Shown here: piece after piece, positions 1 to 11,774 of the stretch
How positions within the stretch are numbered: position 1 is the first letter of the stretch
Layout of the letters: each line of letters begins with the position of its first letter
Origin: Peromyscus leucopus
Lineage: Eukaryota; Chordata; Mammalia; Rodentia; Cricetidae
NCBI RefSeq assembly: GCF_004664715.2
Contig: NC_051070.1
Span: 39,334,456-39,398,455 of the forward strand
Direction: 5' to 3'
DNA: 64,000 bases
Translations under genes and position numbers: made by a program
The notes under the pieces: generated by a model
Told to the model about the DNA's origin: nothing
What the model saw: only the letters and a program-made list of their open reading frames with translations
The model's database searches: none

Positions 1-965
1 CTGAATGGCTTGGTCTTCCTTGTTCAGTCCCTCTGAGTCCTAGGGATGCCTTGTACTTCAGGCCTTGGACCATCCCTTCTTGCTCATCCATGAGTACCAA
101 AGCCTCTCCGACTGGCACAGCACAGGAAGGGCTCCAAATTTATTCCCTTTTATACTGCAAGTGATTGAGGGGGAGGGGGATGGAAAAACATTCCCCATTC
201 CCTTTTTCTCGCTGCTTCAAGCTTTGTTTGTTTGTGCCTGGTTTCTCCTCAACATTGTGTGAGTGTCCTGTTTTTAAGTTACTGTTGATGGATCTGTAAG
301 ATTGTTGCAAAGTGGGAGCCAGACAGGAACCTAGCAAGAGAGAAGGGGAACGCAGAAGTGCCGGCCAGCTGCGGTGTGAACACACCCAGCACCCACATAT
401 TCTCTCCTGCGTGGGCTCTGAGCCAAAATGCTAATCTGACTTGTAAAGCATGTATGGATCATGTGTTCCTGCTGGCTTCTACCCCAAACAAAATTTGACT
501 CCAAATTCCAGAGTTCGATTCTTCAGCTGCTGCTTCGCTCTGGCCTGCTGTGCCCTTCATGAGGGTAACCTATCTGTTTCTCAGTTGCTGGTTGTTTCTC
601 CTTGTTCCCTAACCATTATTCTTCTGGTCCTATATCATAAGTGTCTATCCAGCTCCTGGATCCAGCTTCTACACCCTTGTTGCTCCTACCACGTGGGCAA
701 CTCTCTCTTTCAGCTCTGGCCATCTACACCAGGTGGAATGGGTCTCTCTACTGAAGACTCTATACTGGCTCCCCTTTCCCCTGCACTCCCCTGGCTGTTT
801 CTGGAGGCTCCAGTCTACAGTCCCATAGCTTTAGCTCTTGGCTCCCTCTTGGAGCTAATAGGAACACACCCATAGGATGTGGTATTTCATTATGCAACAT
901 TCTCCCTCTTCCTTCACAGACTTAGACTTTATTACAACAACCTGGCCTCAGTACAGAACAATGGC
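1..965. other. Unassigned, relatively GC-rich stretch
   Basis: This stretch is richer in G+C than most of the window and ends in a run of 14 A (966-979). An open frame of 141 codons runs at 450-875 on the plus strand; its product is Cys/Leu/Ser-rich and resembles no family I know. On the minus strand an AATAAA-type signal lies near 931-937, so part of an LTR or other retroelement is possible. I see no splice-site-bounded exon. I treat it as an unidentified repeat or unique sequence. Confidence 0.35.
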
Positions 966-1278
966 AAAAAAAAAAAAAAGTTAACATGACTTTCAAATTC
1001 TCAAAAATCAGAACAACTGCTGCTGCACAGGCAAATGATCCCTAAATATCTTATATTTAAACGTGCTCCACTCTATACTTTCTCTACTTTCCATTCTTAA
1101 AATTCGTTTCTCTCCATGATTTCTCTGTGCTCTGCTCTAAAATAAATCTCTTAATATTATGCTGTAAAGTGTCATCTCAGGATTTTTAAGTTGCTCACTG
1201 GGTATGTTTAAAAATCTATTAAATCTATAACAAAATTTGGCTTAAAACGGATAACAAAAAATTTATAACTAAAAATCT

Positions 1279-1400
1279 ATGTGTGTGATGTGTGTGTGTG
1301 TGATTCAACTCTTGTTTACGATATGTGTGTGTGTGTGTGTGTGTGTACATAACTTGGATTCAACTCTGTGTATGTGTATGCCTTGGATTGAACTCTAATT
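1279..1400. repeat. TG microsatellite with a degenerate interspersed motif
   Basis: TG runs (1279-1300 and 1324-1346) alternate with a short motif, gattcaactct, seen near 1302 and 1358. A variant, gattgaactct, occurs near 1386, and a further copy lies near 1752. The arrangement suggests a small degenerate minisatellite rather than a pure dinucleotide run. Confidence 0.6.
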
Positions 1401-2552
1401 TAAAATAAATATTTTATTTTAAATAAAAATAATATTTTAAAATAGCAAAAAATGTGGCTCTGCTCCATCTCAGCTGATGACTTCATCAGAATGTAAACAG
1501 CCACATGGCTGGCAGCCATCTTTACTGAGGTTAGAGTAAGGGCCATGTGAATTAATCATCATCTTCAGATGACCACGTGGCATAGAACAACAACTGCAAA
1601 CCTCCTTAGTCCTAATGAAGTCTCTGCTTGCCATTGTATCTCCTTTTGAGATTAAGGAAGCAACTACAATTCTTAGATGTTTTGGATTGGTATGGATTAT
1701 TGTAGGATACGAGAACTTTAAGGTTAAATTTGCTACAACCTACTATGTATGTGATTCAACTCTGGCTTGCCTCAGGTAGTCCCAGTCTCACAAATTGCCC
1801 CAAGTGTGGCCTGCATGTGCCTAGGCCCAGATGGTCCTGCAGAGCCCAGACAGTGCATGAAACAGCCTTCTCCTCCAGGACTTGGCCACTTCCCAGCTTT
1901 CTTGGGTCCCCAGGGTTGTTGATACAGGAGGCAGTCCAAAGAGCATGTTACCCCCATCCTACCTCATCAGTCATCCCATCCTGTTTCCTCTCAGTTTATA
2001 ATAAACAAAACCAGGTAATGTTAGAAACCAGGTGTGTCTCCCCGCAACCCCCAGGCCATCTTCAGTGACTGAGGGACCACAGCCACATCATCACCTGCTG
2101 GCAAATATGACACATTACTACTGATGCCAGGAGTTGCATATTCTCCCTATGGCCCTTTAAAACATTTCAGCCATCTAGGCTCTCCCTTTGTGAGATTGGT
2201 TGTATGGTGTGGCACTCCTTGGCCATGATCCATCTGCCAAGGTACTCTTCCACATGTAAACACTAACAGCATACTTATTCGTAGAATGTAGATATCCATT
2301 GAACAGTATTAAATGAATTAGAAAGCTTAAAGTAATAGTGTGCATGAAATTTACTTAATAAAACATTGTAGTATTTCACTAAAATATATGAAATAGATCA
2401 AGAAAATGAAGACATGATTATGGTAGAAAGCATATTTTGTATTCATGAGTCCTTCAGATTTTACATTTCTGATATTCCTCAAACCTCAGGAATCTTGTAT
2501 ATTTTCTTCACAATGTTTGGAATACCTTAGCTCTTCCCCTGCGCTTAAATAC
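1401..2552. other. No recognisable gene
   Basis: AT-rich at the start (1400-1450), then moderately GC-rich at about 1770-2080. The GC-richer part contains open frames in both directions (112 codons at 1730-2068 plus; 61 codons at 1772-1957 minus) without recognisable domains. A short near-palindrome, atggctg-g-cagccat, lies at 1505-1519. I cannot assign a repeat family. Confidence 0.4.
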
Positions 2553-3085
2553 TGCTGTTGTTTTTCCTTTTTACTCTTTTGACTCTTTGGGGGGCCCACC
2601 ACACAGCTCCCAAATAAATCACACATGGAGGCTTATTCTTAATTATAAATGCACAGCCTAACCTTGTCTTATTTCTTTCCAGCTTTTCTTAAATTATCCC
2701 ATCTATCTTTTGCCTCTGGGCTTTTTCCTTTGCTTACTTCTGTATATCTTACTTTCACTCTTACTTCATGGCTGGTTGGGTGGCTGGGTGGCTGGTTGGC
2801 TGGCCCCTAGCATCCTCCTCCTCTTGTTCTCTTATTTCTTTTCCTCTCCTCTCAGATTTCTCCTATTTATTCTTTTAGCCTGCCAGCCCTGCCTACCCTT
2901 TCTCCTGCCTTGCTATGGGCCATTCAGCTCTTTATTAAACCATTAGGTGTTTTAGATAGGCAAAATAACACAGCCTCATAAAGTTAAACAATTACAACAC
3001 AAAAGAATGCAGCACATCTTTGCATCATTAAACCAATGTTCCTCAGCATAAATAAATGTAACACACCTCAGAATAATATTCTACA
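2553..3085 (-). mobile_element. Solo LTR, family A, minus strand
   Basis: Read on the minus strand this begins TGTAGAATATTATT and ends CAACAGCA, so it has TG...CA ends. It includes a sense AATAAAGAGCTGAATGGCC stretch, where a polyadenylation-type signal sits beside a CAAT-like box. A 6-bp TSD with one transition flanks it: aaatac (2547-2552) and aaatat (3086-3091). The same family recurs at 50215-51655 on the plus strand. The 6-bp TSD fits an ERVK-type (class II) solo LTR. No internal gag or pol sequence is attached. Confidence 0.75.
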
Positions 3086-3108
3086 AAATATTTTTGTTTG
3101 GTAGTTTC

Positions 3109-3741
3109 TTTTTCTTTTTCTTCTTTGTATTTACTTAAGATTTATTTATTTATTTATTTAGCATCATGGCTGCAGTTTCTCCTCCCTCTTCTCCTGTCAG
3201 TCCCTCCCCACTCTTCTGTTCTCACCTCTCAATCAAAACCACTCCTTCTCCATTTCTGTTTAGAAAATGGCAGGTCTCCCATGGATGTCTACAAAACAAG
3301 GCATATCAAATTGCAGTAAGACTACGCACCTCCCCATGTATTTAGGGTGGGCAAGGAGACCCAGTATAAGGAGTAGGATCCCAAGAACCAGAGACCTCAT
3401 CCCCTGTTCCCACTGTTAGGAGTCCCACAAGAGAACCAAGCTACACAATTGTAACATATATGTAGAATATCTAGGTCAGTCCCATGGAGGCTCTGTGGTT
3501 GTTGGTTCAGTCTCTGCATGCCCCTAGGTGCCCAGGTTTGTTGATTCTGTGGGTTTATTTGTGGTGTCCTTGACCTCTCTGGCTCCTACTATTCTTTCTC
3601 CCTTTCTCCCCTTCTTCAGGATTCCCAGAGCTCCAACTAATGTTTGGCTGTGGGTCTCCATTTTTTTCCATCAGTTGCTTAATGAAGCCTCTCTGATGAC
3701 AACTGAGCTAGGCACCAATCTGTGAGTCTACCAGAATGTGT
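3109..3741 (-). mobile_element. 5'-truncated L1, 3' UTR only, minus strand
   Basis: The minus strand carries rodent L1 3' UTR. Landmarks, written as on the plus strand, are the ctgttaggagtcccac segment, 'cttgacctctctggctcctac' and the TTTA-rich tail at 3139-3161. Imperfect 12-bp direct repeats, tttggtagtttc (3097-3108) and tttggtaatttc (3742-3753), are a plausible TSD. No ORF2 coding sequence is included. Confidence 0.8.
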
Positions 3742-3782
3742 TTTGGTAATTTCCTCAAGCTTCTATATAAATGTTACCTCCA

Positions 3783-4120
3783 TGTGGTAGTTTGAATAAG
3801 AATAGCCCCCATAGGCTTATATATTTGCATGTTTATTCCCCAGTTCATGAATGGGGCTTGGAAAGATTAAGAAATCTGGCCTCTTTGAAGGAGCTGGGTC
3901 CCTGGGAGTAGGCTTTGAAGTTTCAAAAGGCCAAGGTAGGCTGGCATTCCTCCCTTTTACTTGGGCCTGCTGGCCTGCAGATCAGGATGTAAAGATCTCA
4001 GCAACTGTTCCAGGGTCACACTCCCCAACCTGATGATAATGGACTAAACCTCTGAAACTGTAACCAAGACTCCAATGAAATGTTTTATAGGAGTTGACTT
4101 GGGAGCCATGTTTGACATTT
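3783..4120 (+). mobile_element. LTR-like rodent repeat, family D
   Basis: It starts TGTGGTAGTTTGAATAAGAATAG and contains the 'cccccataggct' block, the 'aaccctctgaaactgtaa'-like block and an aatgaaat polyadenylation-like site. It belongs to a rodent repeat also seen reversed at 12795-13105 and 18083-19462 (split). I recall consensus copies with TG...CA ends, so I favour an LTR, but the family name is not certain. The 3' boundary is approximate. Confidence 0.6.
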
Positions 4121-4327
4121 ATAGTACCCACCTACATAGGAAGCATCACTTTTGTAGTTAGATGTCATCATTTGTTTAAAAAATCTTCCTCTTGGGCTAC
4201 TCCTTTAATGAAAGTAAAGTAATCTACATGGTAAGAAAAACTGAGAATTTCACAAACATTTGTTTGAAAATAATACTAATTTTGTTAAATAATAATACCG
4301 AACTATAATTTGAAGGGTTTGTCATGC

Positions 4328-4480
4328 TTTTCTTTTCTTTTTGAGATTATAAATTAATTACAACATCTCTCCCTTCCCTCTTCTTCAAGGCCTTCCACAT
4401 ACCCTTCCCTGCTTTTCTTAGAATTCATGTACTCTTTTTCCACTAATTATTATTTCATGCATACATTTATATGTACATAG
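4328..4480 (-). mobile_element. Old L1 3' UTR fragment, minus strand
   Basis: A T-rich start, then a C-rich block (4369-4410) and 'ccactaattattatttcatgcatac' in diverged form match the 3' end of an older rodent L1 read in reverse. Boundaries are approximate and no TSD was found. Confidence 0.55.
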
Positions 4481-6269
4481 CAGATTCATAGAAATGAAAA
4501 TAAAACAAAACAAGTAAGAATTAAGTTAATGTTTATTACCATTTCAATGAGATAGATACTGTGTATTCCAAATACCATATACCATTTAGAACTTATAGCA
4601 CATAAAGTTTTAGAGCTAAGAGGCACATGTAATATTAAAAACTTCTACATCAATTATCATCATTTTAAAATCGTATGTCCTTTTGATGTAAATTCCTTGG
4701 TTTAAGAACATGGTTTAGAAACCGCTCATGATTTACCCATCTTTGTAAAGCCTCTGGTTTAAATCTTTCAGATTTCTTCAGAGTTCATTGTTTTCTAATT
4801 ACTTCCTAGTTTCTATAGTTTCATGCTTCCTGAATATATTATGTATAATTGTTAGCACACACATATCAAGCTAATGAGTTTTGTAATAACTTGTAAGTTA
4901 GACATTTAGGTAAGATAATTTTCTCACCAGACAAAACAGTATGCTCTGTTTCTCTAGTGAGCAAGTAAAATAACCATGCTTTTTTGGAAGATAAATCACA
5001 TCTCTGTTAGTTTGATACTTGAGCACATTTATTTGAACATGCCTTCCCCAAACACTGCCCCCCACCACACATACACACGCGAAGGGAGGTGAAACTTTAG
5101 TAAGTTTTAAAATGCTTAAACTTGACCTGGGCTTCTTTTTTATGACTATCCAGTTACCCATCTTCAACCTTTAGTATCCTGTTATTCTAATACCTGCAAT
5201 TTGCTGCAAGTTGGCATTATATTAACTGCCTCATATTTTTACTACTACATTGAGACTGAAGTTTTAGTTGTATCTTTCCATTGAAGCTTTCATGAATATG
5301 CTGTCATTCATTATTTATTTATTTTTCATTCCCATTATCATCCAGAAAGTAAAGCAGGAGTGATTTACAGGATGACTGGAGGAAAACACTGTGGGTTTTT
5401 TGTTTTGTCTTGTTCCCCCATCCCAGTTTTCTTGTGATTGCTATGTGTATACATGTGGATAGTACTGACTCTTTCTAAATGATGGGTATTTAGTGACTTC
5501 ATGTTGAGAATCTCTGAAATGGTGCCACAGTAAAACTTAATTATTTCAATTATTTTTATTATTAGCATGGAAAATGCTATTGAACATTTACTCCCATTCG
5601 TTTTGATGTCCTTAAAATTGTTCATGGTTGGTATGAAAAGGTGGATTAAAGATCAGCAAGCTAATTTTTTTGTTGATAACTTTCTGAAAATATCACAATT
5701 CATCATACTTTGTCGTTGCATGTAGATCTGGACTGTGAAGTGTTTTGACAACTCACGGTTTTGAAATGCTGTCTCTAGTGTATGATTTTTACTATAACCA
5801 TCAATTACTTAAGAGGTTGGTAGAAAATAAAAGCTAATTGAAAACAGCTTCATATGTTTGTTATGTTGCCTTACAATATCAGAAAAAATCAATGCTGTGT
5901 TGCTGCTTTAACTGCCATTCATTTCTGGTTAGGTGTCCAGACATAGGATTCACAATTGCTCTGACTGATTAAGACCTTTTAAATTTAAAAGTAAGAATAA
6001 ATGAAAACCTGTTAGTAATCATTTAACAGTTCTTCATTAAGAGTCTACATTTTATATCAGTCTGTGGTAGAAAAGATACATACTTTCACAAAATGAAATA
6101 TTCAGTGATAATTATAAGATAAGGAGAAGTGGCTGAAATCTTTGTTAGGGTTTCCTTTATTCTTTGTCTTTTACAGAGGGAGCTAATGACGTGAGAGTGG
6201 ACTGAGCTGTGAAATTCTCTTCTGCAACATTTTGTTCTATCCTGGTCTGTTTAATCTGTACCTTTTAGA
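4481..6269. other. No recognisable gene or repeat
   Basis: AT-rich sequence. Minus-strand open frames of 89 codons (4898-5167) and 86 codons (5365-5625) lack any domain I recognise and are compatible with chance. A small TTTA-rich patch lies near 5310-5325. Confidence 0.4.
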
Positions 6270-7399
6270 TTTTCATTTTAAAGTTTTTTCCTTATATTAT
6301 TTATTCAGTTATTGATTAAAATTCTGACCACAGATTCCCCAACCTCCTCTCCTCCCAGTTCCTTCCCTTACCCCTCCTTTTCCTCCTCTCTCCACTAACC
6401 ACTCGTCCCCCACTTCTGCTCAGAAAAGGGCAGGCTTCTCATGGAGATCAACCAAACATGACACATCAAACTGTAGTAACTAAGTACCTCACCTTGTGTT
6501 AAGGCTGGGCAAGACAGCTCAGTATGAGGAGTGTGGTCCCAAAAGGCAGCAAAAGAGTCAGAGGTAGCCCCTGCTTCCACTGTTAGGAGTCCCAGAAGAA
6601 AAGCAAGGTACACAACTGTCATATACATGCAGAGGACCTAGGTTGGTTCCATGCAAACTCTCTTGTCCAGTATCTGTGAGCTGCTATGAGCCTAGGTCAG
6701 TTGACTCTATGCATTTTCTTGTGATGTCCTTGACCCCTCTGGCTCCTACAATCTTTGTTCCCTCTCTTCAGCAGAATTTCTTCAATTCAGCCTAATGTTA
6801 GACTGTGGGCCTTTCCATGTGTTTCTACCAGTTGCTGGAAGCCTCTCTGAGGACTATTAGACTAGGCACACAGCTATGAGTGTGGAATATCCTTAGGCAT
6901 CAATACATGGACATTTTCCCTCTACTACTGTTTGCTTCTATCCTACTTCTCTGGGCCATCCAGCCTCTGGGTCCTCAAACTACAGGCAGTGTCAGGAGTG
7001 GGCACACTCTCATGCCATGGATCTTAGGTTGGTATAGTCATTGGATGGGCACTCCCACAATCTTTGTGCCACCCTTGGTCCTTACCAGCCTTTCCAGCAC
7101 ATCCCATAGGCAAGACAGATGGTAGGTCAAAGGTTGTATGGCTGTGATGTTGTCTCAGTCCCTCTACTGGAAGACCTGCCTGGTCACAGGACATTACCAG
7201 TTCAGGCTACATATATGCAATTGCTAGAGGTCTTAGCTGAAGTAATCCTTATAGATTACTGGAGTTTCCCTGGCAACGGGTTTTTAGCTGACTCAAAATG
7301 CCCCACTTTTTCCAGTCAGCTCTTTAAGTATTTCCCCTGATCTATTTCCTCATGTTCCCACCCCCATCCATCCCAGTCCATTCACAAAATCTATTCTAT

Positions 7400-10300
7400 T
7401 TCCCCTGCCCAGGGAGATCCCAGTGTCCCTTTGGGCCCTCCTTGTTAACCAGTCTCTCTGGGTCTATGGACTGCAGCATATCCATGCTTTACTTTACAGT
7501 TTATATCTACTTACAAGTGTATACATATGATGTCTGCCCCTTGTGGTCTGTGTTACCTCATTCAGGATGATTTTCTCTAGTTCTATCCATTTGCCTTCAA
7601 ATTTCATGATGTCATTTTTAACAGCTGATTAATGCTCTATGTATAAATGTACCACATTTCCTTTATCATTTTTCAATTGAGGATATGTAGGTTGTTTCCA
7701 GTTTCTGGCTATTATGAATAAAGCTACTTTGAACATAGTTGAACAAATTTCCTTGTTGTGTAACTGAGCATCTTTTAGTATATGACCAAGAGTGGTATAG
7801 CTAGGTCTTGAGGTAGATTGATTACCAGTTTTCAGAGAAACAACCATATTAATTTTCAAAGTGGCTCTACAAGTTTGCACTTCCACCAGTAGTGGAGGAG
7901 GATGGTTTCCTTTGTTCCACATCCTCTCTAACATGAGTTATCACTTGTGTTTCTGATATATCTTAGGCATTCTGTCAGGTGGAATAGCAGAGTCATTTTG
8001 ATTTGCATTTCCCTGATGGCTAAGGACATTGAGCATTTCTTTAAGTGTTTCTCAGATTTGAGATTCTTCTTTTGAGAATTCTCTGTTTAGATCTGTACCA
8101 CATTTTTAATTGGATTTTTTTTAATGTCTAGTTTCATTGAGTTATTTATATATTTTGGAAATCAGCCTTCTGTCAGATGGGGTTAGTGAAGACCTTTTCC
8201 CATTTTGTAGGCTGTTTGCCCTGTTGATGGTGTCCTTTGCTTTACAGAAGCGGTTTAGTTTTATGAGGTCTCATTTATTAATTGTCCATTTTAGTGCCTG
8301 CACTATTGGTGTTCTGTTCAGGAAGTTGTTTCTTGTGCTGATGTGTCCAAGGCTATTCCCTACCTTCTCTTCTATCAAGTTCAGTGTATCTTGATTTATG
8401 TAGACTTGAGTTTTGTGCAAGGTGATAGATGTGAATCTATTTGCATTCTTCTGCATGCTGAGATCCAGTTATGCTAGCACCATTTGTTGAATATACTTTC
8501 TTTTTCCATTGTATAATTTTGATTTATGTGAAAAATTAAGTGGCCATAGGTGTGTGGATTTACTTTTGAGTCCTTGATTGGATTCCATTGATCCACCAGT
8601 CTGTTTTTATGCCAATATGATGTAGATTTACTACTATACAAGCTCTGTAGTAGAGCTTGAAATCAAGGATGACAATACTTCTGGAAGTTCTTTCATTGTA
8701 CAGGACTGTTTCAGCTATCCAGCGGTTTTGTTTTTCCATATGAAGTTGAGTATTGCTCTTTCAAGGTCTAGAAATAATTGTGTTGGGGTTTTAGTGGGTA
8801 TTGTGTCTACTCTGTAGACTGTTTATGGTAAAAAAAAAATGGCCATTTTTACTATGTTAATCTCACCTAACCATGAGCATGGGAGATCTTTCCATCTTCT
8901 GATATCTTCTCCAAATTCTTTCTTCAAATATTTAAAGTTCTTGTCATACAGGTATTTCATTTGCATGGTTAGAGTTACAATAAGATATTTTATATTACTT
9001 GTGGCTATTGTGAAAGTATTGTTTTCCTGACGTCTTTCTCAGCCTGTTTAAAATTTGTATATAGGAAGGCTAGTGATTTTTTTCTTTTTAGTTAATCTTA
9101 TATTCAGCCACTTGTCTAAAGGTGTTTTTCAACTGTAGTAGTTCTTGGTAGAATTTTTGGGGTCGATTATGATACTTCATATTATCTATGATAATGATAC
9201 TTAGACTTCTTCCTTTCTAATTTGCATCCCCCTGATTTCCTTTAGTTGTCTTATTGCTCTAGCTAGTACATCAACTTCTATATTGAAAAGGAATGAGGAA
9301 AGTGGATAGCCTTGTCTTGTTCCTGGTTTTAGTGGAATTGCTTTGAGTTTTTCTACATTTAATATAATATTAGCTATCAGCTTGATATATATTGCTTTTA
9401 TTGTATTTCGGTGTGTTTCTTGTATCCCTGTTCTCTCCAAGACATTAATCATGAAGGCATATTGGATTTTGTCAGAGGCTTCAGCATCTAATGAGATAAT
9501 CATGTGGACCTTTTCTTTCAGTTTGTTTATATGGTGGATTATATTGACAGATTTTCATATGTTGAACCATCTCTACATCTCTGGGGTGAAGCCCACTTGA
9601 TTGTAGTAGATGATCATTTTAATGTGTTCTTGGATTTAATTTGTGAGTAATTTATTGAATATTTTATCATGTATGTTCTTGAGGGAGATTGGTCTGTAAT
9701 TCTCTTTCTCTCTCTCTTGCCTTTGTGTGGTTTGTGTATCAGAGTGATTGTGGCCTTATAAAATGTATTTGGTAATGGTCCTTCTGTTTCTGTTTTGTGG
9801 ATTAATTTGAAGAGTATTGGTATTAATTCTTTTTTGACAGTCTGGTAGAATTCCATGCTGCAACATCTGGTCCTGGGTTGTCTTATTTTTTTTTTTTTTT
9901 TTTTTTGTTAGGAGACTTTTATTGGCTGCTTCTATTTCCTTTGGGTTATAAGTTTATTTAAGTTGTTTATCTTGTCTTGAATTGACTTTGATAAGTTGTA
10001 CCTATCAAGAAAATTGTCAGTTTCTTTTAGATTTTCCAGTTTTGTTGAGTACAGGTTTATGAAGTATGACCTGATGATTCTCTGTAGTTCCTCATTTTCT
10101 GTTGTCATATCCCTCTTTTGTTTCTGATTTTGTTAATTTGGATATTCTCTCTCTGCCTTTTGTTTAGTTTGGATATGGGTTTATCTTGTTGATTTTCTCA
10201 AAGAACCAGCTCTTTTCTTTGGGGTGGGGATTCTTTGAATTGTCCTCTTTGTTTCTATTTTATTGATTTCAAACCTCAGTTGGGTTTTTTTCCTGACATC

Positions 10301-11320
10301 TACTCCTCTTTGGTGTCTCTGCCTCTTTTTGTTCTAGATCTTTCAGGTGTGATGTTATTTCACTGGTAGGAGAATTACCTAATTTATTTTTGCATGCAGT
10401 TAATGCTATGAACTGTACACTTAACACTGCTTTCATTGTGTTCTGTAAGTTTTTATATGTTGTAGATTCATTTTCATTGAATTCTAGGAAGTTTTAAATT
10501 TTTTTCTTCACTTTGTCCTTGACCAAGTTGTAATTCAGTAGAGAGCTGTTCAGTTTCCACAAGTTTGTAGACTTTCTATTGTTTTTGTTGTTGAAATTCA
10601 ATTTTAATTCATGTTTGTCTGGTAGGATACAAGGCATTATTTCAGTTTTCTTTAATTTGTTGAGAATTTTTGTGTGACAGAGTATGTGGTCCAATTTTGG
10701 AGAAGTTTCTGTGAGGTGCTGAGAAGAAGGAATCGTCTTTTGTGTTTGAGTGAAATGTTCTGTAGATATCTTTTAGGTTCATTTGAGTCATAACATCTTT
10801 TAGTTCCATTATTTCTATATTTAGTTTTTTTCTGGACGGCCTGTCTGTTGGTGAGAGTAGGATGTTGAAGTTTCCCACTATTAATGTGTTGGATTCAATG
10901 TATGATTTAAGCTTTAGTAATGTTTCTTTTACAGATGTGGATACCCCTGCATTTGTGGCATATATGTTCAGAACTGAGACATCATCATGGTGGATTTTTC
11001 CTTTGATGAGTGTGAAATGTCCTTGTCCATCTCTTTTGATCAGTTTTTGTTTGAAGTCTACTTTGTTAGATATTAGATTATCTACACCCACTTGCTTGCT
11101 AAGTCCATCTGATTGGAAAATCTTTATCCAACATTTATTCTGAGGTAATGTCTGTCTTTGATGTTGAGGTATGTTTCTTTTATATAGCAGAAGAATGAAT
11201 CCTATTTTTATATCCATTCTGTTAGCTTGTGTCTTTTTATTGGTCAATTGAGTTCATTCATATAGAGACATATTAATGACCAGTGATTGTTTGATTGTTT
11301 GTTCATGTTATTATGTTGTT
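7400..11320 (-). pseudogene. L1 ORF2 remnant (endonuclease and reverse transcriptase), broken
   Basis: ORF2 of active L1s encodes an N-terminal endonuclease, a central reverse transcriptase and a C-terminal Cys-rich segment, and drives target-primed reverse transcription. Here the endonuclease survives as a 201-codon frame (10642-11247). It shows GHFTLIKGKI, a GNFNILLS stretch where active copies have Asp in place of the first Asn, and FFSAPHRNFSKI. Reverse transcriptase pieces follow at 9614-9856 (EFYQTVKKELIPILFK) and 9201-9503 ([24 protein letters not shown]). C-terminal pieces lie at 8271-8456 (TLNLIEEKVG, FLNRTP) and 7629-7934 (MLERMWNKGNHPPPLLVEVQ). The pieces sit in different frames separated by stops, so no functional protein is possible. 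Confidence 0.85.
9886..9906. repeat. Poly-T run of 21 within L1
   Basis: An uninterrupted run of 21 T lies inside the reverse-transcriptase remnant. It is an A-run on the L1 sense strand and most likely a slippage expansion after the L1 decayed. Confidence 0.8.
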
Positions 11321-11336
11321 GGTGGTATTAGCGCTA

Positions 11337-11342
11337 GTGTGT

Positions 11343-11387
<45 letters not shown>
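11337..11387. repeat. GT microsatellite in the L1 inter-ORF region
   Basis: An almost pure GT run lies upstream of the LTR at 11384. A short tgtgtgtg continues on the other side of the LTR (11768-11775), so the LTR landed inside the dinucleotide run. Confidence 0.85.
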
Positions 11388-11388
<1 letters not shown>

Positions 11389-11767
11389 TGAGAATGCCAT
11401 TTTGTATGCTGTGAATGTGTGTTGCTCTAATTTGGTTGATAAATAAAATGCTTATTGGCCAGTAGCCAGGCAGGAAGTATAGGCAGGATAAATAGACAAG
11501 GAGAATTCTGAGAAGAGGAAGACTGAGTCTGGAGATGACAGCCTGCTGCCCAGAGAGCATCATGTAATGGCACATAGGTAAAGCCACGAACACATGGCAA
11601 CATATAGATTAAAAGAAATGGGCTGAGATTAAATGTAAAAATTAGTCAGTGGCAGGCCTGAGGTAATGGCTGAGCAGTTTTAATTAATATAAACTTCTGA
11701 ATGATTATTTTATAAGCAGCTGTGGGATCCGTGAGGCTGGGCAGAACTAGAGAAAACTTCAACTACA
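11384..11767 (+). mobile_element. Solo LTR, family C, inserted in the L1
   Basis: It starts TGTGATGAGAATGCC and ends CAACTACA (TG...CA). It contains 'gataaataaaatgctta', 'ggccagtagccaggcagg' and 'agttttaattaatataa'. Flanking 6-mers tgtgtg (11378-11383 and 11768-11773) match, although the target is itself a GT run, so the TSD is not independent evidence. Homologous copies occur on the minus strand at 31049-31404 and 39022-39390. It must be younger than the L1 it interrupts. Confidence 0.8.
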
Positions 11768-11774
11768 TGTGTGT

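Noticed and set aside
450..875. 141-codon plus-strand ORF as a gene
   Set aside because: No recognisable domain, no splice context, composition follows local base content; a long chance frame in a GC-richer patch is adequate.
1505..1519. Short palindrome as an operator-like site
   Set aside because: A 7-bp arm palindrome is expected by chance in 64 kb and has no supporting context.
7629..7934. 101-codon minus-strand ORF as a separate gene
   Set aside because: It is the C-terminal part of L1 ORF2 in one surviving frame.
10642..11247. 201-codon ORF as a novel gene
   Set aside because: It is the endonuclease part of L1 ORF2, with substituted catalytic positions and a broken downstream frame.
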